Shown: positions 1 to 7,336 of the stretch, one piece after another
Position numbering within the stretch: the first letter of the stretch is position 1
Layout: every line of letters starts with the position of its first letter
DNA from: an uncultured Lachnospiraceae bacterium
GTDB taxonomy: Bacteria; Bacillota; Clostridia; Lachnospirales; Lachnospiraceae
DNA length: 33,368 nt
Direction of reading: 5' to 3'
Assembly (NCBI GenBank): GCA_948470755.1
Contig: CAOKPU010000035.1
Coordinates: 1-33,368, forward strand
The notes under the pieces: model-generated
What the model was told of the DNA's origin: nothing
What the model saw: only the letters and a program-made list of their open reading frames with translations
Databases searched by the model: none
Made by a program: the position numbers and the translations under genes

Positions 1-7
1 TAAAAAA

Positions 8-81
8 TCGGCGCGACAGGATTTGAACCTGCGACCTCTGCGTCCCGAACGCAGCGCTCTACCAAACTGAGCCACGCGCCG
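8..81 (-). tRNA. tRNA-Pro (anticodon CGG)
   Basis: Read on the minus strand this folds as a complete 74-base cloverleaf. The acceptor stem CGGCGCG pairs with CGCGCCG, followed by discriminator A. The D arm GCTC..GAGC, the anticodon stem CTGCG/CGCAG with loop TTCGGGA, and the T arm GCAGG-TTCAAAT-CCTGT are all present. Loop positions 34-36 read CGG, so it decodes the proline codon CCG. CCA is not encoded; a run of T (minus strand) follows directly and may act in termination. Confidence 0.95.
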
Positions 82-145
82 ATATATGTTGTGTTGCAAC
101 AAATAAGATAATACAATATTTTATACCCATTTGTCAATGTTTGTA

Positions 146-174
146 CTGTACATTTTTTTAGAATTTGATATAAT
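146..174 (+). promoter_or_regulatory. Probable extended -10 promoter of the MATE gene
   Basis: A perfect TATAAT at 169-174 is preceded by TG one base upstream (extended -10). The -35 region at 146-151 (CTGTAC) is weak, as is often tolerated with an extended -10. It lies about 40 bases upstream of the MATE start codon. Confidence 0.55.
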
Positions 175-214
175 TCCTTTGCATAGGTACAAAAAAAGAA
201 GTAGGTGATGATAA

Positions 215-1552
215 ATGGCAGCGAATATAAAGGTGATGACGGAAGGCAAGCCGTTGAAATTGATTTTTTCTTTTGCCCTTCCTTTGATGATTGGGAATGT
301 ATTTCAACAATTGTACACGGTAGTGGATACGATGGTAGTGGGGCAAGTGCTGGGAGTAAATGCGCTGGCGGCTTTGGGGGCTTCGGATTGGCTGAATTGG
401 ATGATGCTTAGCGTAATTCAGGGTTTTTCCCAGGGCTTTTCCATTTTAATGGCTCAGGAGTTTGGGGCGGGGAATAAGAAAAGGCTGAAAAAGGTGGTGG
501 GGAACGCAATGGCGCTGTCGGCTGTCAGCGCGGTATTCCTGCTTATTTTAGGGGAAGTTATGATATTCCCGGTATTAAAATTATTACATACTCCTGATGC
601 GATTATCAGCCAGTCTTTATTGTATCTGCGTATTATGTTTGCAGGGGTGCCGATAGTGATGGCATATAACCTTTTTGCATCCATACTGCGGGCGCTTGGC
701 GACGGGAGGACGCCGCTGTATGCAATGATAACGGCGGCGGCCATCAATATCGTCCTGGATCTTATTTTTGTTATGGGTTTTGGATGGGGGATTGCAGGAG
801 CGGCAGCCGCGACTGTGATCGCCCAGTTTAGTTCCGGTTTATATTGCTATTTTTATATTAGGAAAATAGAGATGCTTTCCCTAAACAGGGAAGATTTCCG
901 TCTGGAAAAGGGACTGGATGTTAAATTGTTCTTCCTGGGGCTTCCTATGGCATTCCAGAATGCGATTATTTCAGTGGGAGGGATGATTGTCCAGACAGTG
1001 GTCAATGGGTTCGGCGTTATTTTTATTGCAGGGTTTACGGCAACCAATAAGCTTTATGGAGTATTGGAGGTTGCGGCGACTTCTTATGGGTATGCGATGA
1101 TTACTTATGTAGGGCAGAACCTTGGGGCGGGAAAAGTGGACAGGATAAGGAGGGGGATGAGGGCGGCCCTTGGGATTGCCGTTCTTACTGCGGCGGTGAT
1201 CGCGGCGTGTATGCTTTTCTTCGGACAAGGTATTTTGGGATGTTTTATTTCGGGGGAACCGCAGGAAGTGGAAATGACGATGGGGATTGCTTATCATTAT
1301 CTTTCCATTATGAGTATTTGTCTGCCTGTCTTATATATATTGCATGTAATACGTTCTGCTTTGCAGGGGATGGGGGATACTTTGATGCCGATGGCGTCCG
1401 GCATTGCGGAATTTGTGATGAGGACGGGAACGGCTGTGGCGCTTCCGCTGGTAATAGGGGAAGAGGGGATTTTTTATGCGGAAATCCTTGCATGGATGGG
1501 GGCGGACGTAATTTTAGCCGGCAGTTATTTTGTCCGTATGAGAAAAATGTAA
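215..1552 (+). CDS. MATE family multidrug/toxin efflux transporter
   Basis: A 445-residue polytopic membrane protein of typical length for the MATE family, which exports drugs or metabolites in exchange for Na+ or H+. The N-terminus has the family pattern: a cytosolic lead, then a first helix with LPLMIGNVFQQLY and VVDTMVVGQVLG. About twelve hydrophobic segments are visible in two similar halves; the second half begins near residue 235 with FFLGLPMAFQNAIISVGG. AGGTGATGATAA upstream of ATG 215 gives a plausible ribosome binding site. The gene stands alone behind its own promoter and just after tRNA-Pro. The substrate cannot be told from sequence. Confidence 0.93.
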   Translation: MAANIKVMTEGKPLKLIFSFALPLMIGNVFQQLYTVVDTMVVGQVLGVNALAALGASDWLNWMMLSVIQGFSQGFSILMAQEFGAGNKKRLKKVVGNAMALSAVSAVFLLILGEVMIFPVLKLLHTPDAIISQSLLYLRIMFAGVPIVMAYNLFASILRALGDGRTPLYAMITAAAINIVLDLIFVMGFGWGIAGAAAATVIAQFSSGLYCYFYIRKIEMLSLNREDFRLEKGLDVKLFFLGLPMAFQNAIISVGGMIVQTVVNGFGVIFIAGFTATNKLYGVLEVAATSYGYAMITYVGQNLGAGKVDRIRRGMRAALGIAVLTAAVIAACMLFFGQGILGCFISGEPQEVEMTMGIAYHYLSIMSICLPVLYILHVIRSALQGMGDTLMPMASGIAEFVMRTGTAVALPLVIGEEGIFYAEILAWMGADVILAGSYFVRMRKM

Positions 1553-1591
1553 AAGTTTGCAAGATTATTTGGGCTGCTTATGTTTTGTCCA

Positions 1592-1620
1592 TTGAAAGAA
1601 AGCAGGTACTATGTTAGACT
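1592..1620 (+). promoter_or_regulatory. Candidate sigma-A promoter
   Basis: TTGAAA (1592-1597), a 17-base spacer and TAGACT (1615-1620) lie 36 bases before the next start codon. Spacing is optimal and both boxes are close to consensus. Confidence 0.5.
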
Positions 1621-1655
1621 GATAAAGAAGAATTTACTAAAGTGGGGAAGCAAAG

Positions 1656-3005
1656 ATGGAAAATAAATTTTGGGCGTTAGAATCTTCTTTAAATACGATC
1701 TTAAATATTCAGATGGGCAGTAACATAAGGCTGCGGGAATTAAAGAAAGTGGAGGAATATACAAAGGGGCTTGTGAATTTGCCGAAGGCTGGTGCAGCAA
1801 CTATTAAAGCCGTGCTGGATACGTTTGCATATGAACTGCAGAATGGCACAGCGAACGAAGAGTGTACCGGCGGGTATAATAAAATATTGAAAAAGGAGTT
1901 AAATATAAATAGGACCCTTAGAGGACAGAAATGCGTTATTTATGGAGACAATTGGCTGTCGGAGGAAGTTGCAAAAAGAATGCGCGCTAAAAATTACTGC
2001 GTGTTTCATTGGAGGGCGGTAAATCCTGCCTATATTAATGAATACGATCTTTATTTTTTATGCGCAGACCCGTCTAAGGCATATGGGCTTTCTGCCATTC
2101 AGGATAATGAAAAGATAATTAAGGTATGGGAATATTTAAAGTATCAGTTTATTACATTCCCTTCTTTTTATAAAACCTACAGTAATTTTAAAAGGCAGGA
2201 CGGGGGAAAAATAAAGTGCGTTATAACGGGAGGCGCTAATATTGTGAATGCTGTCCGCAGCAAGCTGCTTCATATTAATGCCGTATCTTTGGCCAATAGC
2301 GCCCAGGATATTTTTTATGATTTTAAAATGTTCAGCCATGCATATGAATCCATGCCTAATATAAAATATGCCATAATAGGGCTGGCGCCTTATGCCCTGC
2401 GTTATGATATGTCAAAATCCAGAATGGAACGCAGGCATTGCATTGTATATTATCCTATTACGGGAACGATGCATAACTGGGAGGAAGGAGAGCATCTGGC
2501 TTCGGTTTTCCAGGAGGAAGACAGGAGAATAAAACAGTTTTTTGATGAAGAATATATTCAGGACTTATTTGATATTTATGAAAAAAACAGTTATGGGTTA
2601 AAGGAAGAAAGAGAAAAAATATTTGACAGCGGCGCTGTTTCCAAGGAATGCGCGGAAATCAATGCACAGGAAATCGATGAGCTTTATCAAAGGCCATATA
2701 CGGATATTCTTTTGGAAAATAAGGTGATACTGGAGGAATATGCACGTTTTTGTCAGATAAAGGGGATCAAAGCTATCTTCTTAATTCCCCCTTATACAGG
2801 CTGGTATCAAAAACATATGTACAAAGTGTACTACCGTGAACTTTTGGCGGCATTGAAGGTTTATTGTTCAAAATACGACGCTATGCTGATAGATATGCTT
2901 CCGGTGAATCTTCCCGATTGTTGTTTTAAGGATTATGGGGATTTAAACCATATCGGCGCGGTGAAGGTGGCCAGTTATTTGAATGAAGTATTTGATAATG
3001 AATAA
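1656..3005 (+). CDS. Unrecognised protein with Rossmann-like segment and DltD/SGNH-like C-terminal DxxH
   Basis: A 449-residue protein with no signal peptide or obvious membrane helix, which I cannot assign to a named family. Residues ~88-145 have a beta-alpha-beta look (GQKCVIYGDNWLSEEVAKRM). Residues ~185-255 (ITGGANIVNAVRS, then SLANSAQDIFYDFK, then IKYAIIGLAPYALRYDMS) resemble the core of DltD-like or SGNH-type proteins encoded near surface-polymer genes. The C-terminus has GDLNHIGAVKV, a DxxH that could be the Asp-His of an SGNH active site. A convincing nucleophilic GDS serine is not visible, so enzymatic activity is unproven. GGGGAAG precedes ATG 1656. It is monocistronic or followed by the AlkD-like gene after 77 bases. 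Confidence 0.55.
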   Translation: MENKFWALESSLNTILNIQMGSNIRLRELKKVEEYTKGLVNLPKAGAATIKAVLDTFAYELQNGTANEECTGGYNKILKKELNINRTLRGQKCVIYGDNWLSEEVAKRMRAKNYCVFHWRAVNPAYINEYDLYFLCADPSKAYGLSAIQDNEKIIKVWEYLKYQFITFPSFYKTYSNFKRQDGGKIKCVITGGANIVNAVRSKLLHINAVSLANSAQDIFYDFKMFSHAYESMPNIKYAIIGLAPYALRYDMSKSRMERRHCIVYYPITGTMHNWEEGEHLASVFQEEDRRIKQFFDEEYIQDLFDIYEKNSYGLKEEREKIFDSGAVSKECAEINAQEIDELYQRPYTDILLENKVILEEYARFCQIKGIKAIFLIPPYTGWYQKHMYKVYYRELLAALKVYCSKYDAMLIDMLPVNLPDCCFKDYGDLNHIGAVKVASYLNEVFDNE

Positions 3006-3025
3006 TGGTGGTTCAATCGGGATTG

Positions 3026-3055
3026 CGGCTGCGTGGAAGCTTTGCATAGCAGCCG
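3026..3055 (+). repeat. Intergenic hairpin
   Basis: CGGCTGC (3026-3032) and GCAGCCG (3049-3055) form a perfect 7-bp stem with a 16-base loop between two genes. No T tract follows, so it is not a classical terminator; it may be a processing or pausing structure, or chance. Confidence 0.35.
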
Positions 3056-3082
3056 GATAAAGATTGTTGCCGGAGTTGGAAA

Positions 3083-3829
3083 ATGGAAAGTAACGGACTA
3101 AGCGGCATCCGGGAAGAAATCCTTAAGATGGCGGATGCAAAATACAGAGAATTTCAAATAAAGCTTCTTCCGGATACGGAGAATTTTGTAGGAGTGCGGC
3201 TTCCTAATCTGAGAAAGCTGGCAAAGAGGATTGCGGCTTTCGATGCGGAAGGATATCTAAAGGTTTCTTTAAAAAAGAGGCCGGAAGAAGAGTTGTTTGA
3301 AGAAATCATGCTTCAGGGAATGGTGATCGGATATATGAAGGGGGATATATCCGATATTTTTTCTTATACGGAGGTTTTTGTCAAAAAAATTGACAACTGG
3401 TCGGTATGTGATAGTTTTTGCAGCGGCTTCAAACATGCATTGTCATATCCGGAAAAGACATGGGAATGGCTGAAAGGCTTTTGGTCTTCGGGGGATGAGT
3501 TCCAGGCAAGATTTGGGATTGTCATGCTGATAGACTACTATATAAATGATAAATATATCCGGCGGCTGTTTCCTATTTTTGATTCTGTCAAGCAGAAGGG
3601 TTATTATGTGGAAATGGCGGTTGCATGGGCAGTTTCCATATGTTATATAAAGTACCCTGACTTGGGTATGGAATATCTGAGGAAAAATAAGCTGGATGAT
3701 TTTACTTACCATAAAGCCTTGCAGAAAATAACAGAATCTTTGTGTGTGCCTGCAAAGGAAAAAGAGATGATAAAAAAGATGAAGCGTAGAGAGAACGGAG
3801 GGCGGCAGGAGTGGACAGAGCGGCTGTGA
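3083..3829 (+). CDS. DNA alkylation repair protein (AlkC/AlkD-like HEAT repeat)
   Basis: A 248-residue all-helical protein of the DNA alkylation repair family (AlkD-like), whose characterised members excise N3- and N7-alkylated purines without base flipping. The N-terminal pattern ADAKYREFQIKLLPDTENFVG followed by GVRLPNLRKLAKRI is typical, and IDNWSVCDSFCSGFK plus WEWLKGFWSSGDEFQARFG match the central HEAT repeats. The length is normal. GGAG lies seven bases before ATG 3083. The 3' end overlaps the next gene by 19 bases, which suggests translational coupling with the rRNA methyltransferase. Activity on alkylated DNA is inferred from the family only. Confidence 0.9.
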   Translation: MESNGLSGIREEILKMADAKYREFQIKLLPDTENFVGVRLPNLRKLAKRIAAFDAEGYLKVSLKKRPEEELFEEIMLQGMVIGYMKGDISDIFSYTEVFVKKIDNWSVCDSFCSGFKHALSYPEKTWEWLKGFWSSGDEFQARFGIVMLIDYYINDKYIRRLFPIFDSVKQKGYYVEMAVAWAVSICYIKYPDLGMEYLRKNKLDDFTYHKALQKITESLCVPAKEKEMIKKMKRRENGGRQEWTERL

Positions 3830-5013
3830 TTTTAAAAAAAGGGGAAGGAAGAGCGGTAAAGGCCGGAGGAATGTGGATCTTTGATAATGAAATCGACAAA
3901 ATAGACGGCCATTTTGAAAATGGGGATATTATTGAAGTGCATGACTTTGACGGTTATTTTATGGGATATGGATTTATCAACATGAATTCCAGAATCAGAG
4001 TAAGGATAATGTCCCGGAAAAGGGAAAATCCGGTGACGGAAGAATTGATAGAAAGCAGGGTACGGTCGGCATGGGACTATAGGAAACAGGTAATTGATAT
4101 TTCTTGCTGTCGTTTGATTTTTGGGGAAGCTGATTTTCTGCCGGGAATTGTAATTGATAAATTCTCGGATGTCCTTGTGGTAGAGTCATTGGCTCTTGGG
4201 ATTGATAAGCTAAAACCGGTCATCTTGGACAAGCTCAAAAAAGCGCTTTCCGAAGACGACGTCCATATCCGAGGGATATATGAAAGAAGCGATGCTAAAG
4301 TAAGGGAAAGTGAAGGGATGGAAAGATGGAAAGGGTTTATTGGGGATCCTTTTGATACAAAGGTAGAGATTGTTGAAAATGGCATAAGATATATTGTGGA
4401 TGTAAAAGAAGGGCAAAAGACCGGCTTTTTCCTGGATCAGAAAAATAACCGCGCCGCTGTCCGGAAAATATGCAAAGGAAAAAGGGTGTTGGACTGTTTT
4501 ACCCACACCGGTTCTTTTGCTTTGAATGCCGGCATGGCCGGTGCAGCGTCGGTTCTCGGAGTGGATTCTTCTATGACGGGGATCCTGCAGGCGGAAGAAA
4601 ATGCCAGATTAAATTGTTTGGAAAATAAAGTGAAGTTTGAATGCGCTGATGTATTTGACCGACTGCCTGAACTGGAAAAGACGGGGGAAAAATTTGATGT
4701 AGTGATTTTAGACCCGCCTGCTTTTACCAAATCCAGAAGTTCGGTAAAAAATGCGGTGAAAGGTTATCGGGAAATAAATATGCGGGGATTGAAGCTGGTA
4801 AATGAGGGAGGATTTCTTGCTACTTGCTCCTGTTCGCATTTTATGGAACCGGAATTATTTGCAAAGACCATAAAAGAGGCCGCAAAAAGCGCCCATAAGA
4901 GGTTAAGACAGGTGGAGTTTTGTACACAAGCGCCTGATCATCCCATTCTTTGGGCGGCTGATGAATCTTATTATTTAAAATTTTATATCTTCCAAGTGAT
5001 GGATGAAAGATAG
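3811..5013 (+). CDS. Class I rRNA methyltransferase, RlmI-like (PUA + SAM-dependent methyltransferase)
   Basis: 400 residues. The N-terminal PUA domain begins with the family pattern ILKKGEGRAVKAGGMWIFDNEI, and a Rossmann methyltransferase domain follows. SAM motif I is VLDCFTHTGSFALNAG (226-241). Motif IV is DPPAF (301-305), and the CSCS segment carries Cys339 and Cys341, where m5C-forming enzymes of this COG1092 group keep a conserved cysteine. E. coli RlmI methylates a cytosine in 23S rRNA; the target base here is unproven. I take the GTG at 3811 because GGAGGG lies eight bases upstream; it starts inside the alkylation-repair gene, overlapping it by 19 bases. Confidence 0.88.
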   Translation: MDRAAVILKKGEGRAVKAGGMWIFDNEIDKIDGHFENGDIIEVHDFDGYFMGYGFINMNSRIRVRIMSRKRENPVTEELIESRVRSAWDYRKQVIDISCCRLIFGEADFLPGIVIDKFSDVLVVESLALGIDKLKPVILDKLKKALSEDDVHIRGIYERSDAKVRESEGMERWKGFIGDPFDTKVEIVENGIRYIVDVKEGQKTGFFLDQKNNRAAVRKICKGKRVLDCFTHTGSFALNAGMAGAASVLGVDSSMTGILQAEENARLNCLENKVKFECADVFDRLPELEKTGEKFDVVILDPPAFTKSRSSVKNAVKGYREINMRGLKLVNEGGFLATCSCSHFMEPELFAKTIKEAAKSAHKRLRQVEFCTQAPDHPILWAADESYYLKFYIFQVMDER

Positions 5014-5042
5014 ATAGAGGGGATAAATATTCATGTTTATTT

Positions 5043-5705
5043 TTACATTACAACGCCTACTGCGGAAGCCCATATCACATCCCATATGGCATTGGAAATA
5101 AAAGGAGTGATCAGGAAAGTAACCAGCCAAGGAGTGAAGAAATAGATGTAGACTTCCTCTTTGGCTAATTTTTTGCGGTGGGAGTTATTAGTCTGTGAGT
5201 GCATCCGTTTCATAAAATGCAGATTTTTTATCAGGAGGAATACGCAATAACCGATCATTGCGCCGGAAATGTTCATGATAATATCGGTGACATCCGTCAC
5301 CGCTGTATTGGCGAGACAAAAAATCTGTGATATTTCAATTAAAAGGGAAAATAATAAAATATAAAAAAAAGTCTTTTTCAATGGCTGAAACTGTTTCCAA
5401 AGGGTTGGGAGCAAAAGGCCAAGCGGGATATAAATAATAAAACTTTGGATATAATGGCTGGAATTATCAATAAATCCTTTAAAAGGAATAAAATTAAAGG
5501 ACGGGAAAAAGTTTAACTGATATAAGGATGGCGTATCTGATGACATCAATATAAAACAAATCACTAAAACATATAAGTATAAGCCGAATTGGTGGCGTTT
5601 AGGTAATTTATATCTTCTAAAGACTATTTGCAAAATAATCATAAAAGGTATTACACCGATATATGCAGCGAATGTGTTGACACACAATACAGTGAAATCA
5701 GACAT
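5043..5705 (-). CDS. VanZ family membrane protein
   Basis: 220 residues with about five hydrophobic helices. The order of blocks fits VanZ: ICFILMSSDTPSLYQLN, the conserved NFIPFKGF, then IIYIPLGLLLPTLW, LIEISQIFCL and TDVTDIIMNISGAMIGY. VanZ of Enterococcus raises teicoplanin resistance; chromosomal homologues are common and mostly of unknown role. The start at 5705 is fixed by GGGAGG five bases upstream. The gene converges on the RlmI-like gene and has its own promoter at 5751-5779. Confidence 0.88.
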   Translation of the reverse strand: MSDFTVLCVNTFAAYIGVIPFMIILQIVFRRYKLPKRHQFGLYLYVLVICFILMSSDTPSLYQLNFFPSFNFIPFKGFIDNSSHYIQSFIIYIPLGLLLPTLWKQFQPLKKTFFYILLFSLLIEISQIFCLANTAVTDVTDIIMNISGAMIGYCVFLLIKNLHFMKRMHSQTNNSHRKKLAKEEVYIYFFTPWLVTFLITPFISNAIWDVIWASAVGVVM

Positions 5706-5750
5706 TTTTATCCTCCCAGTAGATACATTGGCAATAAAATCTAATTTAGT

Positions 5751-5779
5751 ATAATACAGTGATATTATATTTTTGTAAA
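5751..5779 (-). promoter_or_regulatory. Candidate sigma-A promoter of the VanZ gene
   Basis: On the minus strand TTTACA (5779-5774), a 17-base spacer and TATTAT (5756-5751) precede the VanZ start codon by about 45 bases. Confidence 0.5.
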
Positions 5780-5881
5780 CAAAAATTATAAATTTTTTCC
5801 TAAATATAAATATATGAAAGAGTTTTTCTTGGAATGTCTATTACAATCAGCTTATTACATTATACACCTTTTCTCATAAAG

Positions 5882-5899
5882 CACAATTATAATATTGTG
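5882..5899. promoter_or_regulatory. 18-bp inverted repeat enclosing TATAAT
   Basis: CACAAT and ATTGTG (6-bp perfect arms) flank TATAAT. It lies in the roughly 310-base region between the divergent VanZ and 71-residue protein genes. It could be an operator on a -10 box, but no good -35 box is positioned for it. The rest of this gap holds the two candidate promoters listed and AT-rich sequence with no ORF. Confidence 0.35.
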
Positions 5900-5928
5900 G
5901 AAATGGCCGGGTGGAATAAAGTGGCTGA

Positions 5929-5957
5929 TTGATATGCCTTTTATTTTCAAATAATAA
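5929..5957 (+). promoter_or_regulatory. Candidate promoter of the 71-residue protein
   Basis: TTGATA (5929-5934), 17-base spacer, TAATAA (5952-5957), about 65 bases before the start codon at 6023. Confidence 0.4.
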
Positions 5958-6022
5958 AAGAGAAAAAGAGGATTCCGGATCAGGAAATGCCAGTCTTAAA
6001 GTATTTGGAAAGAGGTGAAGAT

Positions 6023-6238
6023 ATGGACAACAATCAACTCCCAATAGGGCTTGGGCTGTCCCTTGCCATGAACCAGAGGGCGATGGACAGATTTGCCGGT
6101 ATGACAGAGGCGGAAAAGGAACAGGCTATTGCCAAGAGCAGACAAGTGAAATCTAAAAGGGAAATGGATCGTATTGTCAGCTCATTAGCAGAAGACGATG
6201 ATGAGGATTTGAAAAGTTTTTTTGGCGGTATGGAATAA
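6023..6238 (+). CDS. Small hypothetical protein, 71 residues
   Basis: The reading frame is open from 5987, but the start is better placed at ATG 6023, where GAGGTG sits seven bases upstream; the upstream codons have no ribosome binding site. The product begins MDNNQLPIGLGLSLAMNQ and continues with MTEAEKEQAIAKSRQVKSKREM, then an acidic stretch DDDEDLK and FFGGME. It is soluble and helical with a charged tail. Similar small proteins occur in Clostridia without a known function as far as I recall; I do not assign one. A clear terminator directly follows, so it is a separate, single-gene transcript. Confidence 0.75.
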   Translation: MDNNQLPIGLGLSLAMNQRAMDRFAGMTEAEKEQAIAKSRQVKSKREMDRIVSSLAEDDDEDLKSFFGGME

Positions 6239-6251
6239 CGCCGTTCAAATG

Positions 6252-6279
6252 CCCCGTTGTATGCAACGGGGTATTTTGT
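6252..6279 (+). terminator. Rho-independent terminator
   Basis: CCCCGTTG (6252-6259), loop TATG and CAACGGGG (6264-6271) make a perfect 8-bp GC-rich stem, followed by TATTTTGTT. It starts 14 bases after the stop codon of the 71-residue protein. Confidence 0.85.
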
Positions 6280-6336
6280 TGACAATCGGAAGATAAAATG
6301 GAAAAATGATAAAAAAGACAGGAAGGAGACGGGTAT

Positions 6337-7221
6337 ATGAAGTTAAGCGCGATGTGTATACGTTGCCTGATGGACAGGCAGGAAGAAAGGGTAAGGGAAG
6401 TAGATGATGAAGACAAAAAAGCCGCATTCTTAAAGGATGTGGCAGGGATTATCGCTTCGGCAAAAGAGGAAGATTCAGCCCCCTGCCTGGTATATCATAT
6501 AAATAAGGTTTATGAGCGTTTGTTTGGGGATGTCATGAGCTATGAGAAAGAAAAAAGGGAATTTAATGCGTTGATGCTTGGGCTGGAAAGAAAGATGGAA
6601 GAGGATATCCATGAGGGAAAGGGTGAAGAGAGGATTTTAAAAAACGCATTAAACTATGCGAGGACTGGCAATTATATTGACTTTGGCGCCATGAACTCTG
6701 TAGAAAAGGATCAATTGCTGGAGCTTTTGCATAAGGCGAAGGAAGAAGAGGTAGACGAGGATACGTTCGCCATGTTCTTACATGATTTGGAGACTGCAAA
6801 AGAACTGGTTTACCTTTTAGATAATTGCGGGGAAATCGTGGCGGATAAACTTTTGATTAAAGTGTTAAAGGAACAATACCCTCATATACATATAATGGCA
6901 ATGGTCAGGGGAGAGGCCGTATTAAATGATGCGGTTTTGGAGGATGCGGAAGAAGTAGGGTTGACTAAAGTTGCAGAAGTAATCGGCAATGGTAATGGAG
7001 TGGCGGGGACCCAGATTAGCATGTTGTCAAAGGAGGCGAGGGATGTTTTAGAAAAGGCGGATATCATTATCTCCAAAGGACAGGGGAATTTTGAAACAAT
7101 CCATGGCTGCGGATGGAATATTTATTATTTGTTTTTGTGCAAATGTTCATGGTTTTCGGAAAGGTTCGGGATGGAACGGCTTAAAGGCGTATTTATAAAC
7201 GAAAAAAAACTTGCGGTTTAA
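6337..7221 (+). CDS. DUF89 / ARMT1-like damage-control phosphatase family protein
   Basis: 294 residues matching the archaeal/bacterial DUF89 group (AF1104-like). Members are metal-dependent phosphatases thought to remove harmful or damaged phospho-metabolites. The N-terminus carries CIRC (C7, C10), typical of this subgroup. The core motif LLDNCGEIVADK has D162-N163-C164-G165-E166, and the C-terminal ISKGQGNFET is the other family signature; both contribute metal and phosphate ligands in known structures. GGAAGGAG lies just before ATG 6337. It sits between a terminator and the promoter of the metal-exporter operon, so it is probably a single-gene unit. The substrate is unknown. Confidence 0.87.
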   Translation: MKLSAMCIRCLMDRQEERVREVDDEDKKAAFLKDVAGIIASAKEEDSAPCLVYHINKVYERLFGDVMSYEKEKREFNALMLGLERKMEEDIHEGKGEERILKNALNYARTGNYIDFGAMNSVEKDQLLELLHKAKEEEVDEDTFAMFLHDLETAKELVYLLDNCGEIVADKLLIKVLKEQYPHIHIMAMVRGEAVLNDAVLEDAEEVGLTKVAEVIGNGNGVAGTQISMLSKEARDVLEKADIIISKGQGNFETIHGCGWNIYYLFLCKCSWFSERFGMERLKGVFINEKKLAV

Positions 7222-7226
7222 TCTTC

Positions 7227-7254
7227 TTGACAAATGAAAGGAATATGATATGAT
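7227..7254 (+). promoter_or_regulatory. Promoter of the metal exporter/Fur operon
   Basis: A perfect TTGACA (7227-7232), a 16-base spacer and TATGAT (7249-7254) start just after the DUF89 stop codon. The -10 box lies inside the inverted repeat 7241-7261. Confidence 0.7.
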
Positions 7255-7261
7255 TATATTC
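7241..7261. promoter_or_regulatory. Putative Fur-family operator over the -10 box
   Basis: A 21-bp inverted repeat with arms GAATAT and ATATTC, plus two further matching pairs toward the centre (8 of 10 pairs). Length, AT-richness and placement across the -10 fit a Fur/PerR/Zur-type operator. The cognate regulator would be the Fur-family protein encoded two genes on; this link is inferred. Confidence 0.5.
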
Positions 7262-7263
7262 GC

Positions 7264-7291
7264 TGCATATGCAAATGAGTTGCAATTGCAA
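7264..7291. promoter_or_regulatory. Paired palindromes downstream of the promoter
   Basis: TGCATATGCA (7264-7273) and TTGCAATTGCAA (7280-7291) are perfect palindromes 6 bases apart in the early transcribed region. They share the TGCAA word and may be extra regulator sites. Confidence 0.4.
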
Positions 7292-7336
7292 AATATAGCC
7301 AGGGCCCATTGAGAAAGAAGGGGGAATGGGAATCAT

